Source: an uncultured Ruminococcus sp.
GTDB lineage: Bacteria; Bacillota; Clostridia; Oscillospirales; Acutalibacteraceae
Length of the DNA: 24,517 nt
Assembly: GCA_902766585.1 (NCBI GenBank)
Contig: CACXDV010000222.1
Coordinates: 1 to 24,517 of the forward strand
Direction of reading: 5' to 3'
Position 1 is the stretch's first letter; the number at the start of each line of letters is the position of its first letter. The notes below the pieces were generated by a model, which saw nothing but the letters and a program-made list of their open reading frames with translations, was not told where the DNA came from and made no database searches. Made by a program: the position numbers and the translations under genes. Shown one piece after another: positions 15,858-23,458 of this stretch.

Positions 15858-16706
15858 TCACTCTGTCATAAACAAGATCCCAAGCGTACCCGGACCACAG
15901 TGAGAGGAAATGGTACAGCTTGCTTTTGTGATATATATATTTTCAAAATATCCCTTTGACTTAATATGGTCATATACGACCTTTACATGATCGTCTCCTA
16001 TGCCTGCATGAGTAATAAATATCTTATCCCTGCGTATATTATCATAAAGAGAAAGCTTATCGTCAACATACTGCAAAAGAACATTATCAAGCTTGCCTCT
16101 GTATTTTTTCCCTACTATCATTGAGCCGTCATCATTTACTACCTCAATGCAGGGCTTGAGCTGAAGAAGATTTGCTCCGAGCATTGCCAGAGCAGAGCAT
16201 CTTCCGCCTGCGCGAAGATAATTCAGCTTATCAATAATAAAGCTTGAATGTACCTTTTTTGTCATTTTTTTAAGATTATCGGATATTTCCTTTGCCTCCA
16301 TACCCTTAAGAGCCATTTTGGCAGCTTCAATAACCAGATGTCCGGAGCCTGTTGACAGATTGCAGGAATCTACAGGATATACATTTTCCAGTTCAAGAGC
16401 CGCTGTACAGGCATTCTGATAGGATGATGAAAGAGCTGAACCGAGATTGATATGAACAACACTGTCTCCCCTGTCAACAAAGGGCTTGAAAAAATCAATA
16501 TACTCCCCTACATTTACCGCCGCTGTCTTGGGAAGATTTCCGGTAGCCTCAAAATTCTTGTATATCTCCGGCGGAGTGATATTTACTCCGTCATCATAGC
16601 TCTTCTCTCCGAGAACAATATGAAGCGGGGTATAGATTACATTATACTTCTTTTTCAGCTCCTTGCTGAGATCGCATGTGCTGTCTGCTGTGATTATTAC
16701 TGCCAT
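15858..16706 (-). CDS. DegV family fatty-acid-binding protein
   Basis: A 282-residue cytoplasmic protein of the DegV family, whose members bind a fatty acid and, in FakB types, present it to the kinase FakA. The start (MAVIITADSTCDLS), the conserved NLGSALSSSYQNA segment, the YLRAGGRCS motif and the C-terminal HCGPGTLGI are all typical. No fatty-acid kinase gene is nearby, so membership in a Fak system is only possible. AGGAGG lies about eight bases before the ATG. It begins 16 bases after the DnaC/DnaI-type gene and belongs to the same minus-strand run. Confidence 0.93.
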   Translation of the reverse strand: MAVIITADSTCDLSKELKKKYNVIYTPLHIVLGEKSYDDGVNITPPEIYKNFEATGNLPKTAAVNVGEYIDFFKPFVDRGDSVVHINLGSALSSSYQNACTAALELENVYPVDSCNLSTGSGHLVIEAAKMALKGMEAKEISDNLKKMTKKVHSSFIIDKLNYLRAGGRCSALAMLGANLLQLKPCIEVVNDDGSMIVGKKYRGKLDNVLLQYVDDKLSLYDNIRRDKIFITHAGIGDDHVKVVYDHIKSKGYFENIYITKASCTISSHCGPGTLGILFMTE

Positions 16707-16722
16707 AACAATTCCTCCTGTA

Positions 16723-17715
16723 TCAATTTTTATTTATTCTTCTGACCTGTCTTATATCAGTGCCTATAAATTCTACCCTGTCAAGCATTCCGATTATTCT
16801 GGAAACTATACGGGTGCCGTACATCTGCTGCATTTCATCAAGCGTAAGATTTGTGCTTATGATAGTTGGCTTCTGCCTTAATAAACGTGAATTAAGTATA
16901 TTATACAGCTCCGATGATGTAAACTTTGACAGATATTCTGTTCCCATATCATCGAGTATCAGGAGGTCACATTCGCACAGAAGAGCATCTGTCGAACCCT
17001 TTTCCTCAAAGCCACCCCTGAAACGTTCATTTTCAAGACGTGTGAAAATATCGGGAGATGAAACATATATAACGCCATATCCCTTCTCTATGACCGTTCC
17101 CGCAATTGCAAGAGAAAGATGTGTCTTTCCGAGACCGGGACCTCCTTGAAACAACAGACTGCGTGATTCCTCGGAAAAATTATCAGCATACTTAACACAG
17201 AATCTCAGAACAGATTCCATATTTTTGCGCGGAACCTTTCCCGTACCCTTTAAGGGCGTATCAGAATAATACTCACATTTAAAGCTGTCAAAGCTGCAAA
17301 GCTTAAGCGGTGAAGCCTGATTAAGTCTGTCATAGGCTAACTGCTTCATGGTATTCTTCAGGCACTTGCACATATATCCGTCTATAAAGCCTGTGTCCTT
17401 ACATTCCTCACATTTGTACCATTCCTCAAGATAATTCTCCGGAAGCTTTCTCTCGCTGAGAATACCTTTAAGTTCTTCCTGAAGGGCAAGGCTTTTATTC
17501 TTCAGCTCATCAAGGTTTTTACGGACTTCAATACCGCTGATAACCCTTTTCCCTACCTGAACAAAAATTCCTGCCAGTTCATATTCTATCGCTTTCGCTC
17601 TCGGACAGTCCTTATACAAAAGCTCGCGTCTTTTCTCAAGCTCGTCCTCTGCCCTGAGCCTTCTGAGGTTGATTATTGTCTCTGCTTCGTGAAATACATC
17701 TGCACCGTATCCCAT
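16723..17715 (-). CDS. DnaC/DnaI-type helicase-loader ATPase
   Basis: A 330-residue AAA+ ATPase of the DnaC/DnaI kind, which loads the replicative helicase during initiation or restart. An N-terminal charged, probably coiled-coil region (about 15-95) is followed by a zinc-binding-like cluster (CEEC and CKC, about 102-119). The ATPase core has Walker A GGPGLGKTH (near 190) and Walker B LLILDDMG, with a late SRIIGMLDR arginine-finger-like segment. The ATG at 17715 lies seven bases after GGAGG and two bases beyond the upstream gene's stop codon. That neighbour is a DnaD-domain protein, matching the DnaD/DnaI pairing of Firmicutes primosomes. I leave the symbol blank because dnaC is used differently across species. 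Confidence 0.9.
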   Translation of the reverse strand: MGYGADVFHEAETIINLRRLRAEDELEKRRELLYKDCPRAKAIEYELAGIFVQVGKRVISGIEVRKNLDELKNKSLALQEELKGILSERKLPENYLEEWYKCEECKDTGFIDGYMCKCLKNTMKQLAYDRLNQASPLKLCSFDSFKCEYYSDTPLKGTGKVPRKNMESVLRFCVKYADNFSEESRSLLFQGGPGLGKTHLSLAIAGTVIEKGYGVIYVSSPDIFTRLENERFRGGFEEKGSTDALLCECDLLILDDMGTEYLSKFTSSELYNILNSRLLRQKPTIISTNLTLDEMQQMYGTRIVSRIIGMLDRVEFIGTDIRQVRRINKN

Positions 17716-17717
17716 GA

Positions 17718-18746
17718 TCAATCCTCCTCTTCGTCTATTACGCTGGTACTTTCATAAGCGCTGATGTCATAGGTCGCTTCATAACCTCCGGTATTCTTTT
17801 TCTTTTTGGAGGCTTTGATTTTCTCGGCTTCAACCTGCTCGAGCGTACTTATTCCTGAATTATTCCAGCGTTCGAGAATAGAATCAACATATCCGGGAAT
17901 ATATTTTGTTTTGCTGTCAATACATATCTCATAAGCCCGTCTTATCATCTCATCCGAAAATTTCCACTCTTGTATCCATCTTTGCGCTGATCGTATTTCC
18001 TTATCCGTAGGAGAATGTTTTTCTGTACCTAAAATATTCTGTATCCTGTATGCAGCATTTTTTCCCTCGGTAAGCTGCTTTATCCTCTGATCAGCAAGCA
18101 TGACGGTATTTATCTCATCATCTGCCCAGTTCATTGCAGTTTTTTCTATATACCTGATATTGCATTTTCCGATCTCTGCCGTATACCTCAAAAGCATTAT
18201 TATTACCTCTTCGGGCAGACCAAAGCTTTCAAGTATCATCAGTAAAACAGCCTTTTCATTGTCACTTGTTATCCTGCCGAATATCTCATCTGCTGTCTTC
18301 ATCAGAAAGGCTATATTTTCATTTTCCGCCATACGCTTTGTAAGATATTTGAAATCAGGCTTTACAGGTTTTGATAATACCTTCCCGGATCTCTTTTTCT
18401 CAGGCTCTTTTTCTTCTGCTTTTTCAGAGGTGACAGGTTCTTCCTTCTCCGCTTCCTCTTTTTTCTCTGTCACGGTTACAGTCGGCTCAGACGGAGAGAT
18501 CATTCCGCTGTCAATACAGATCACCCCTGTTTCTGTCCAATATAGCATACTGTCTCTGACATCCGCCGGCTGCATCATCAGCGCAGATGCAATATCCTCT
18601 ACAGTAAATCCGTCACCTGCATGACGCAGTACCCAAAGCAGTACCTTGAGCTGAACCGCGCCCGCTAATTTCAGATGCTTATCAACTATATCACTCGGAA
18701 CTGCAAAAACACTGTTCCAACTGCCAAGATTTAATTTATATTCCAT
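17718..18746 (-). CDS. DnaD-domain replication protein
   Basis: A 342-residue DNA-replication protein. The N-terminal winged-helix part (about 1-85) is followed by an acidic and lysine-rich linker (about 90-130) and two consecutive helical DnaD/DnaB-type (DDBH2-like) domains (about 145-215 and 235-305). The second ends in the characteristic YIPGYVDSILERW motif. Such proteins bind DNA and work with the helicase loader during primosome assembly. The loader-type gene starts two bases after this stop, strongly suggesting co-translation and a shared job. AAAGGA lies five bases before the ATG. Confidence 0.9.
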   Translation of the reverse strand: MEYKLNLGSWNSVFAVPSDIVDKHLKLAGAVQLKVLLWVLRHAGDGFTVEDIASALMMQPADVRDSMLYWTETGVICIDSGMISPSEPTVTVTEKKEEAEKEEPVTSEKAEEKEPEKKRSGKVLSKPVKPDFKYLTKRMAENENIAFLMKTADEIFGRITSDNEKAVLLMILESFGLPEEVIIMLLRYTAEIGKCNIRYIEKTAMNWADDEINTVMLADQRIKQLTEGKNAAYRIQNILGTEKHSPTDKEIRSAQRWIQEWKFSDEMIRRAYEICIDSKTKYIPGYVDSILERWNNSGISTLEQVEAEKIKASKKKKNTGGYEATYDISAYESTSVIDEEED

Positions 18747-18761
18747 TGTGTTCCTTTCTTT

Positions 18762-20099
18762 TCAATTATGAGTAGCTGCATATTTTTTTGCTTCCTGCAT
18801 CAGTACTTCATGGTCATTTTCAACCGTTCCCTCAACCACAAGATCAAGAAGATAATGAAGAACTGTACCTATCTGTCTGCCTTCGCTGATACCTATTGAT
18901 ATCAGGTCTTTTCCGTTTATTTTTAAGGTTCGCAGACTGAATTCCTCACCGTTTTCCGTAAGCTCCTCGCATATCCTCTCCAGCTCATCAATATAATGAA
19001 GCTTATCCTCAAGCATAGCAGGATTCTGAGCCTTTGCATCTGCCCTTTTAAGCCGGAGAATAGAAAGATATCTGTCCTTTCCCACACCGGAAATGAATTT
19101 TCTTACACCCTTTTTATCGGCGGGAGGTCTTCTGTCGTGGTACAGGATGATCTCTCTGACCTCGGAAATAGTATTATTATCCAGCTTGAGTCTTTTCATT
19201 ATTTTTACTGCCATTTCTGCGCTTAACTCGGGATGTCCGTGAAAATGACCTATTCCCTTTTCGTCCCTTGTGAAGCAGTCGGGCTTCCCTATATCATGCA
19301 TAAGCGCAGCAAGACGGTATACCTTACCGTGAGGAGAGTATTCAACGACCTTTACTGTATGCTGCCAAACATCATAAATATGATGAGGATTATACTGCAA
19401 AAAGCCTATCATTGCCTTTATTTCTGGCAAAATAACACTGAGTATCTCTGTCTGATCAATAAGCACCCTCGGCGCATATTCTCCGTCAAGAATCATAAGA
19501 AGCTCTGATGCTATCCTTTCGGCAGATATATTTTTCAGCAGGTACGCCTTTTTCTTTGCAGCCTCCAAGGTTCCGGGCTCTATCTCAAAGCCAAGCCTCG
19601 ATGAAAAACGCAAGGCTCTCAATATCCTGAGCGCATCTTCTTCAAATCTCTTTTCCGCATCTCCGACACAGCGTATTGTCTTTGAAGAGATATCATCCAT
19701 TCCGCCGAAAAGGTCAATCAAACCGTCTTTCGGATTATATGCCATGGCATTGATAGTGAAATCCCTTCTTGACAGATCATCCTCTACCGAAGTTACAAAG
19801 GTCACACTCTCCGGACGGCGGTTATCAAGATACTCTCCGTCTGTGCGGAATGTAGTTATTTCATAAAGCTGTCCGTCAACCTTTACCGTAACAGTACCAT
19901 GCTTTAATCCGCTTTCTATAACATTATGACTTCCGAGCGCGGAAAGAACCTGTTCCGGCAAGGCGGAGGTACAAAGATCCCAGTCATGCGGTTCAATTCC
20001 CATCATTTTATCCCTTACGCATCCACCGACAGCATATGCGCTGCAGCCTGATGACTCCAGGGTGCGTATTATTTTTTTTACGCTTTCCGGAATTTCCAT
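18762..20099 (-). CDS. cca: CCA tRNA nucleotidyltransferase
   Basis: A 445-residue class II nucleotidyltransferase that adds or repairs the 3' CCA end of tRNAs. The N-terminal catalytic head shows AVGGCVRD, then DWDLCTSA with the metal-binding Asp pair. RRDFTINAMAYN and the RILRALRFSSRLGF motif follow (neck region). The C-terminal half has an HD-type domain (MHDIGKP, then HFHGHPELS), as in the larger E. coli-like enzymes. AAGGTGG precedes the ATG by seven bases and directly follows the T tract of the secG terminator. The gene is therefore expressed by read-through or from a promoter not recognised here. It sits 15 bases before the DnaD-domain gene. Confidence 0.94.
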   Translation of the reverse strand: MEIPESVKKIIRTLESSGCSAYAVGGCVRDKMMGIEPHDWDLCTSALPEQVLSALGSHNVIESGLKHGTVTVKVDGQLYEITTFRTDGEYLDNRRPESVTFVTSVEDDLSRRDFTINAMAYNPKDGLIDLFGGMDDISSKTIRCVGDAEKRFEEDALRILRALRFSSRLGFEIEPGTLEAAKKKAYLLKNISAERIASELLMILDGEYAPRVLIDQTEILSVILPEIKAMIGFLQYNPHHIYDVWQHTVKVVEYSPHGKVYRLAALMHDIGKPDCFTRDEKGIGHFHGHPELSAEMAVKIMKRLKLDNNTISEVREIILYHDRRPPADKKGVRKFISGVGKDRYLSILRLKRADAKAQNPAMLEDKLHYIDELERICEELTENGEEFSLRTLKINGKDLISIGISEGRQIGTVLHYLLDLVVEGTVENDHEVLMQEAKKYAATHN

Positions 20100-20112
20100 A
20101 AGAATACCACCT

Positions 20113-20153
20113 TAAAAAATAGGCATCTCCATCGAGATAATGTGGAGATGCCG
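20113..20153 (-). terminator. Terminator of secG
   Basis: GGCATCTCCA (20122-20131) and TGGAGATGCC (20143-20152) form a 10-bp stem with an 11-base loop, followed on the minus strand by TATTTTTT. It lies 30 bases after the secG stop and right before the cca ribosome site, so partial read-through may set the expression of the downstream genes. Confidence 0.87.
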
Positions 20154-20184
20154 TTTAACCGTAGATATGATTTCCTTGTTCGTA

Positions 20185-20730
20185 TTATTCTGCTGAGCTT
20201 TCAGACTTTGATTCCTCGGCTGAGCTTTCAGACTTTGATTCCTCAGCTGAACTCTCAGACTTTGATTCCTCAGCTGAACTTTCAGACTTTGATTCCTCAG
20301 CTGAGCTTTCAGACTTTGATTCCTCAGCTGAGCTTTCGGACTTTGATTCCTCAGCTGAACTTTCAGACTTTGACTCCTCAGCTGAGCTTTCGGAATTGGA
20401 TGCCTCTGCTGAGTTTTCGGAAGAAGCTGTGCTTACCTCGCTTACAGTGCTTCCTGTATCCTGAGCATCGACCTTATCACCGCTTATTCCGAAAAATGAA
20501 AGCGCATTAAGAAGAACAACAAGAACAAAGAAGGTAATCGCACAATACTTTGTTATTCTCGCAAAAATAGCATCAGCAGTTCTTGCCTTTCCTCTTGAAA
20601 GGAATGAATCAGCACCGCCTGTAACAGTACCAAGACCAGCCTGATGACCTTCCTGCAGAATGATAACGATAACCATTACTATAGAAAGAATAAGCACAAG
20701 TATTCCGACCACGATTTCCCAGATTCCCAT
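20185..20730 (-). CDS. secG: Protein-export subunit SecG with a long Ser/Glu/Lys repeat tail
   Basis: A 181-residue small subunit of the SecYEG channel. The core (about 1-80) has the two expected membrane helices joined by the conserved loop QEGHQAGLGTVTGG and SFLSRGKARTADA. Ordinary SecG proteins are about 75-110 residues. Here a hydrophilic tail of about 95 residues follows, made mainly of seven exact 9-residue repeats (ESKSESSAE) plus a degenerate copy. SecG of known topology has both ends outside, so the tail should lie on the outer face; that is inferred. GGAGG lies ten bases before the ATG, and a good promoter and a terminator flank the gene, which can be expressed alone. Confidence 0.93.
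   Translation of the reverse strand: MGIWEIVVGILVLILSIVMVIVIILQEGHQAGLGTVTGGADSFLSRGKARTADAIFARITKYCAITFFVLVVLLNALSFFGISGDKVDAQDTGSTVSEVSTASSENSAEASNSESSAEESKSESSAEESKSESSAEESKSESSAEESKSESSAEESKSESSAEESKSESSAEESKSESSAE
20188..20403 (-). repeat. 27-bp tandem repeat in the 3' end of secG
   Basis: Seven complete 27-base units (20188-20376) each encode ESKSESSAE, and one diverged unit (20377-20403) precedes them in the reading direction. Units differ only by scattered, mostly synonymous changes (for example TCAGAC versus TCGGAC, and CTGAGC versus CTGAAC). The protein repeat is therefore exact while the DNA is not, which points to selection on the protein. The repeats end one codon before the stop. 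Copy number is likely to vary between strains by slippage or recombination. Confidence 0.96.
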
Positions 20731-20772
20731 TATGTATAATCCTCCATTCGATTTTCCTTAACATACCCCAAT

Positions 20773-20801
20773 AATATAACACATAGCAAAGAGAAAATCA
20801 A
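20773..20801 (-). promoter_or_regulatory. Promoter of secG and possibly the downstream genes
   Basis: On the minus strand TTGATT (20796-20801), a 17-base spacer and TATATT (20773-20778), about 42 bases before the secG start codon. Confidence 0.62.
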
Positions 20802-20876
20802 GTGCTTTATTTAAAGAATTATAGATTTTAAATAAGTTTTTCTCATTAAAAAATATTTTTTGCATATAATATAAGC

Positions 20877-20903
20877 AAACGGTTTCTTCAGTGAGAGCCG
20901 TTT
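20877..20903 (-). terminator. Possible weak terminator of the topoisomerase genes
   Basis: AAACGG (20877-20882) and CCGTTT (20898-20903) pair and can extend inward through a TCT/AGA helix after a small internal mismatch. On the minus strand the following sequence is AT-rich (GCTTATATT) but lacks a clean T run. It lies about 30 bases after the A-subunit stop, where a terminator would be expected. Confidence 0.35.
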
Positions 20904-20931
20904 AAAATAAAATAATTCTGTCAAGATACTA

Positions 20932-23175
20932 TCATGTATCACTGAAGCTCATTTGCTCCCCCTCCTTGGAGCGTGGAAACTGTCCCATAGAGGGGAGCGA
21001 TTTAGCTCTGTATCTTTCCGGATCGGACAAAACTCCATCCGTAAGCAGTCTTGCAGAAATAACTCTGTGTCCCCTTTTCTGCTTCATAACGGCAACACCC
21101 TGTGTTGTCCTCGTCGTCTTTGCAAGAAGCTCTCCCGAACGGACAACAAGCGCTCTGCCGGAGGTCGAAAGAATAACTATATCGCTTTCATCATCAGGCA
21201 CATAGCATATTGCTGCAAGTTTTTCCTTATCGGAATAAGCCCCTGTAAGCTTCTTGCGGTTGGTTTTTGTTGCATAGGATTCAAGAGGTACCTTTGCAAC
21301 CTTTCCGCTTTCAAATACAAAGAATACATAACCGCTGTAATCCTTTGCAGCTATCATATACACAGCATTCTCGCCATTATCAAAGCCAAGCTTAGAGGGA
21401 ATATAATCTCCGAGAACACTTGTCTTTGTATCGGCAAAATCAGATGCCTTTGCCTTATATGCCTTCGCCATATCGGAGAAGAAAATAAGATCGGTATTAT
21501 TTGCGGATTCAATATGCTGAGTGATCTCGTCACCCTCCTTGAGCTTATGCTCTCCGCTCATTCTCAGCGACTGCGGAGTGATCTTCTTGAAATATCCCTC
21601 CTTGCTGAAAAACAGATTTACCGGATAATCAGGAACCTCCTGTATTATATCTTCATCATCTATCTCATCAGCATATATGATCATGCTTTTTCTGGGCTGA
21701 CCGTATTTTTCGGCAATTTCAGAAAGCTCACGGATAATTATATTCTTGATTTTTGTCTTGCTTGCAAGAACAGCTTCAAGCTCGGCAATTTCCTTTTCAA
21801 GCTGTGAAATGTCCTCTGTCCTCTTTAAAATGTATTCCCTGTTCAGATGACGGAGCTTTATCTCTGCAACATATTCAGCCTGTATCTCATCAATATCAAA
21901 GCCCTTCATAAGATTGGGTACTACCATTGCTTCTTCCTCAGTACCCCTTATGATCTTTATCGCCTTATCTATATCAAGAAGTATCTTCTCAAGACCGCGG
22001 AGAAGATGAAGCTTATCCTGCTTCTTGTGAAGGTCATAATAGGTTCTGCGCTTTACACATTCTATACGGAATGCAGACCATTCATTGAGCAGTTCCCTGA
22101 CTCCGAGTACTCTTGGGGTTCCTGCTATAAGTACATTGAAATTGCAGGAGAAGGAATCCTCAAGCGTTGTCATCTTGTAAAGCTTTGACATAAGCTTTTC
22201 GGGGTTGACATTACGCTTAAGATCAATGGTTATCTTAAGTCCGTCAATACCCGTTTCATCTCTGATATCGGCTATATCCTTTATCTTGCCCGCCTTGACA
22301 AGTTCTATTACCTTCTCAATGACAGCCTCACAGGTCGTTGTCTGCGGTATAGACAGGATATCTATACAATTTGCATATTTATCATATGTATAGCGTCCTC
22401 TAAGACGGATACTTCCTCTGCCTGTTTCATATACGCTTTCGATCGCCTTTTTATCATATATGATCTGTGCGCCTCCCGTAAAATCAGGAGCTATAAGAGT
22501 TGACATTATATCATGCTTCGGATCCTTGAGAAGCTCTATAGTCGTGCGGCAGACCTCCGCTAAATTGAAGGAGCATATAGAACTTGCCATGCCTACCGCG
22601 ATACCCGTATTGGCATTTACAAGTACACTCGGAAATGCGGCGGGAAGCAGCGCAGGCTCCTTCATCGTATTGTCATAGTTATCGGCAAAATCCACTGTAT
22701 CCTTGTCTATATCTCGGAAAAGCTCATTACATATCGGATCAAGCTTTGCCTCTGTATATCTTGACGCTGCCCATGCCATATCACGGCTGTAGAATTTTCC
22801 GAAATTCCCCTTGGAATCAACAAAGGGATGAAGCAGCGCCTCATAGCCTCTGCTAAGACGTACCATAGTATCGTATATAGCAGCATCTCCATGAGGATTC
22901 AGTCTCATAGTCTGACCGACAATATTTGCCGACTTTGTCCTTGTTGAACCAAGCAGTCCCATTTTATACATGGTATAAAGCAGCTTGCGGTGTGAGGGCT
23001 TAAAGCCGTCGATCTCAGGAATAGCACGGCTGAGAATTATACTCATTGCATAGGGCATGAAATTGCCCTTAAGCGCGGATACTATTTTTTCCTCGACTAC
23101 CTCGCCCGCACCGGCTATATAGCCCTGCAGCTTCGGAGCAGCCGAGGGCTTCTTCGGTGTCTTTTTTCTTGCCAT
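20932..23175 (-). CDS. Type II DNA topoisomerase A subunit (ParC/GyrA-like, divergent)
   Basis: A 747-residue DNA cleavage-and-rejoining subunit that partners the ATPase/TOPRIM subunit upstream. The breakage-reunion domain (about 35-490) has GFKPSHRKLLYTM, NPHGDAAIYDTMVR and the catalytic tyrosine Y140 in AASRYTEAKL. A coiled-coil gate (about 390-480) and a beta-pinwheel C-terminal part (about 500-720) follow. The seven-residue GyrA box needed for negative supercoiling is not evident: the equivalent stretch reads MKQKRGHRV. It is therefore more topoisomerase IV-like or a clostridial paralogue than a standard gyrase. The quinolone-contact position equivalent to Ser83 of E. coli GyrA is Ala98, while the neighbouring acidic residue is kept (D102). 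AGGAGAAGG lies before the ATG. Confidence 0.88.
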   Translation of the reverse strand: MARKKTPKKPSAAPKLQGYIAGAGEVVEEKIVSALKGNFMPYAMSIILSRAIPEIDGFKPSHRKLLYTMYKMGLLGSTRTKSANIVGQTMRLNPHGDAAIYDTMVRLSRGYEALLHPFVDSKGNFGKFYSRDMAWAASRYTEAKLDPICNELFRDIDKDTVDFADNYDNTMKEPALLPAAFPSVLVNANTGIAVGMASSICSFNLAEVCRTTIELLKDPKHDIMSTLIAPDFTGGAQIIYDKKAIESVYETGRGSIRLRGRYTYDKYANCIDILSIPQTTTCEAVIEKVIELVKAGKIKDIADIRDETGIDGLKITIDLKRNVNPEKLMSKLYKMTTLEDSFSCNFNVLIAGTPRVLGVRELLNEWSAFRIECVKRRTYYDLHKKQDKLHLLRGLEKILLDIDKAIKIIRGTEEEAMVVPNLMKGFDIDEIQAEYVAEIKLRHLNREYILKRTEDISQLEKEIAELEAVLASKTKIKNIIIRELSEIAEKYGQPRKSMIIYADEIDDEDIIQEVPDYPVNLFFSKEGYFKKITPQSLRMSGEHKLKEGDEITQHIESANNTDLIFFSDMAKAYKAKASDFADTKTSVLGDYIPSKLGFDNGENAVYMIAAKDYSGYVFFVFESGKVAKVPLESYATKTNRKKLTGAYSDKEKLAAICYVPDDESDIVILSTSGRALVVRSGELLAKTTRTTQGVAVMKQKRGHRVISARLLTDGVLSDPERYRAKSLPSMGQFPRSKEGEQMSFSDT

Positions 23176-23198
23176 TTTGTCCCTTCTCCTATAAAGCC

Positions 23199-23232
23199 AT
23201 ACAGCCGATCTGTCCGAACAGATTGACTGTAT
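23199..23232 (-). promoter_or_regulatory. Intergenic hairpin between the topoisomerase B and A genes
   Basis: ATACAG (23199-23204) pairs with CTGTAT (23227-23232), and inside it ATCTGT (23208-23213) pairs with ACAGAT (23218-23223), separated by a symmetric three-base internal loop. No T run follows on the minus strand, so it is not a standard terminator. It may tune processing or the ratio of the two subunits. Confidence 0.4.
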
Positions 23233-23254
23233 AAGCGATTCTATTTATATTTTT

Positions 23255-23458
23255 TCAGGAAACATCTGCAGCTTCAATATAATCTGCTCCGTTTTCCACG
23301 ATGTATTCTCTTCTTACTGCCAGATTATCACCTAAAAGTATATCGAACATTTCACTTGTAAGTGCTGCATCCTCCGGCATTATTTTTATAAGCCTGCGCG
23401 TTGCAGGATTCATTGTTGTAAGGCTCATCATATCAGGCTCATTTTCACCAAGTCCCTT
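23255..23458 (-). pseudogene. Detached conserved C-terminus of the topoisomerase B subunit
   Basis: These 67 codons continue the upstream reading frame directly after the TAA at 23459-23461 and end at a TGA (23255-23257). They read KGLGENEPDMMSLTTMNP, ATRRLIKIMPEDA, MFDILLGDN and RREYIVENG. This is the standard end of the GyrB/ParE TOPRIM region, which contacts the A subunit. There is no internal frameshift or further stop, and no start codon here has a good ribosome site. The single-codon break could be a real nonsense mutation, a sequencing error or a read-through site. Confidence 0.85.

Noticed and set aside
20188..20403. Regular 27-bp repeats that might suggest a CRISPR array
   Set aside because: The units are contiguous with no spacers, stay in the secG reading frame and encode an exact 9-residue repeat.
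20142..20510. Plus-strand frame with a repeated FQTLIPQLS-like peptide
   Set aside because: The repeats are merely the reverse complement of the secG repeat units; no ribosome site or promoter supports translation.
20953..21807. 284-residue plus-strand open frame
   Set aside because: It is antisense to the topoisomerase A subunit, is rich in Cys, Ile and Leu without domain order, and has no plausible start signal.
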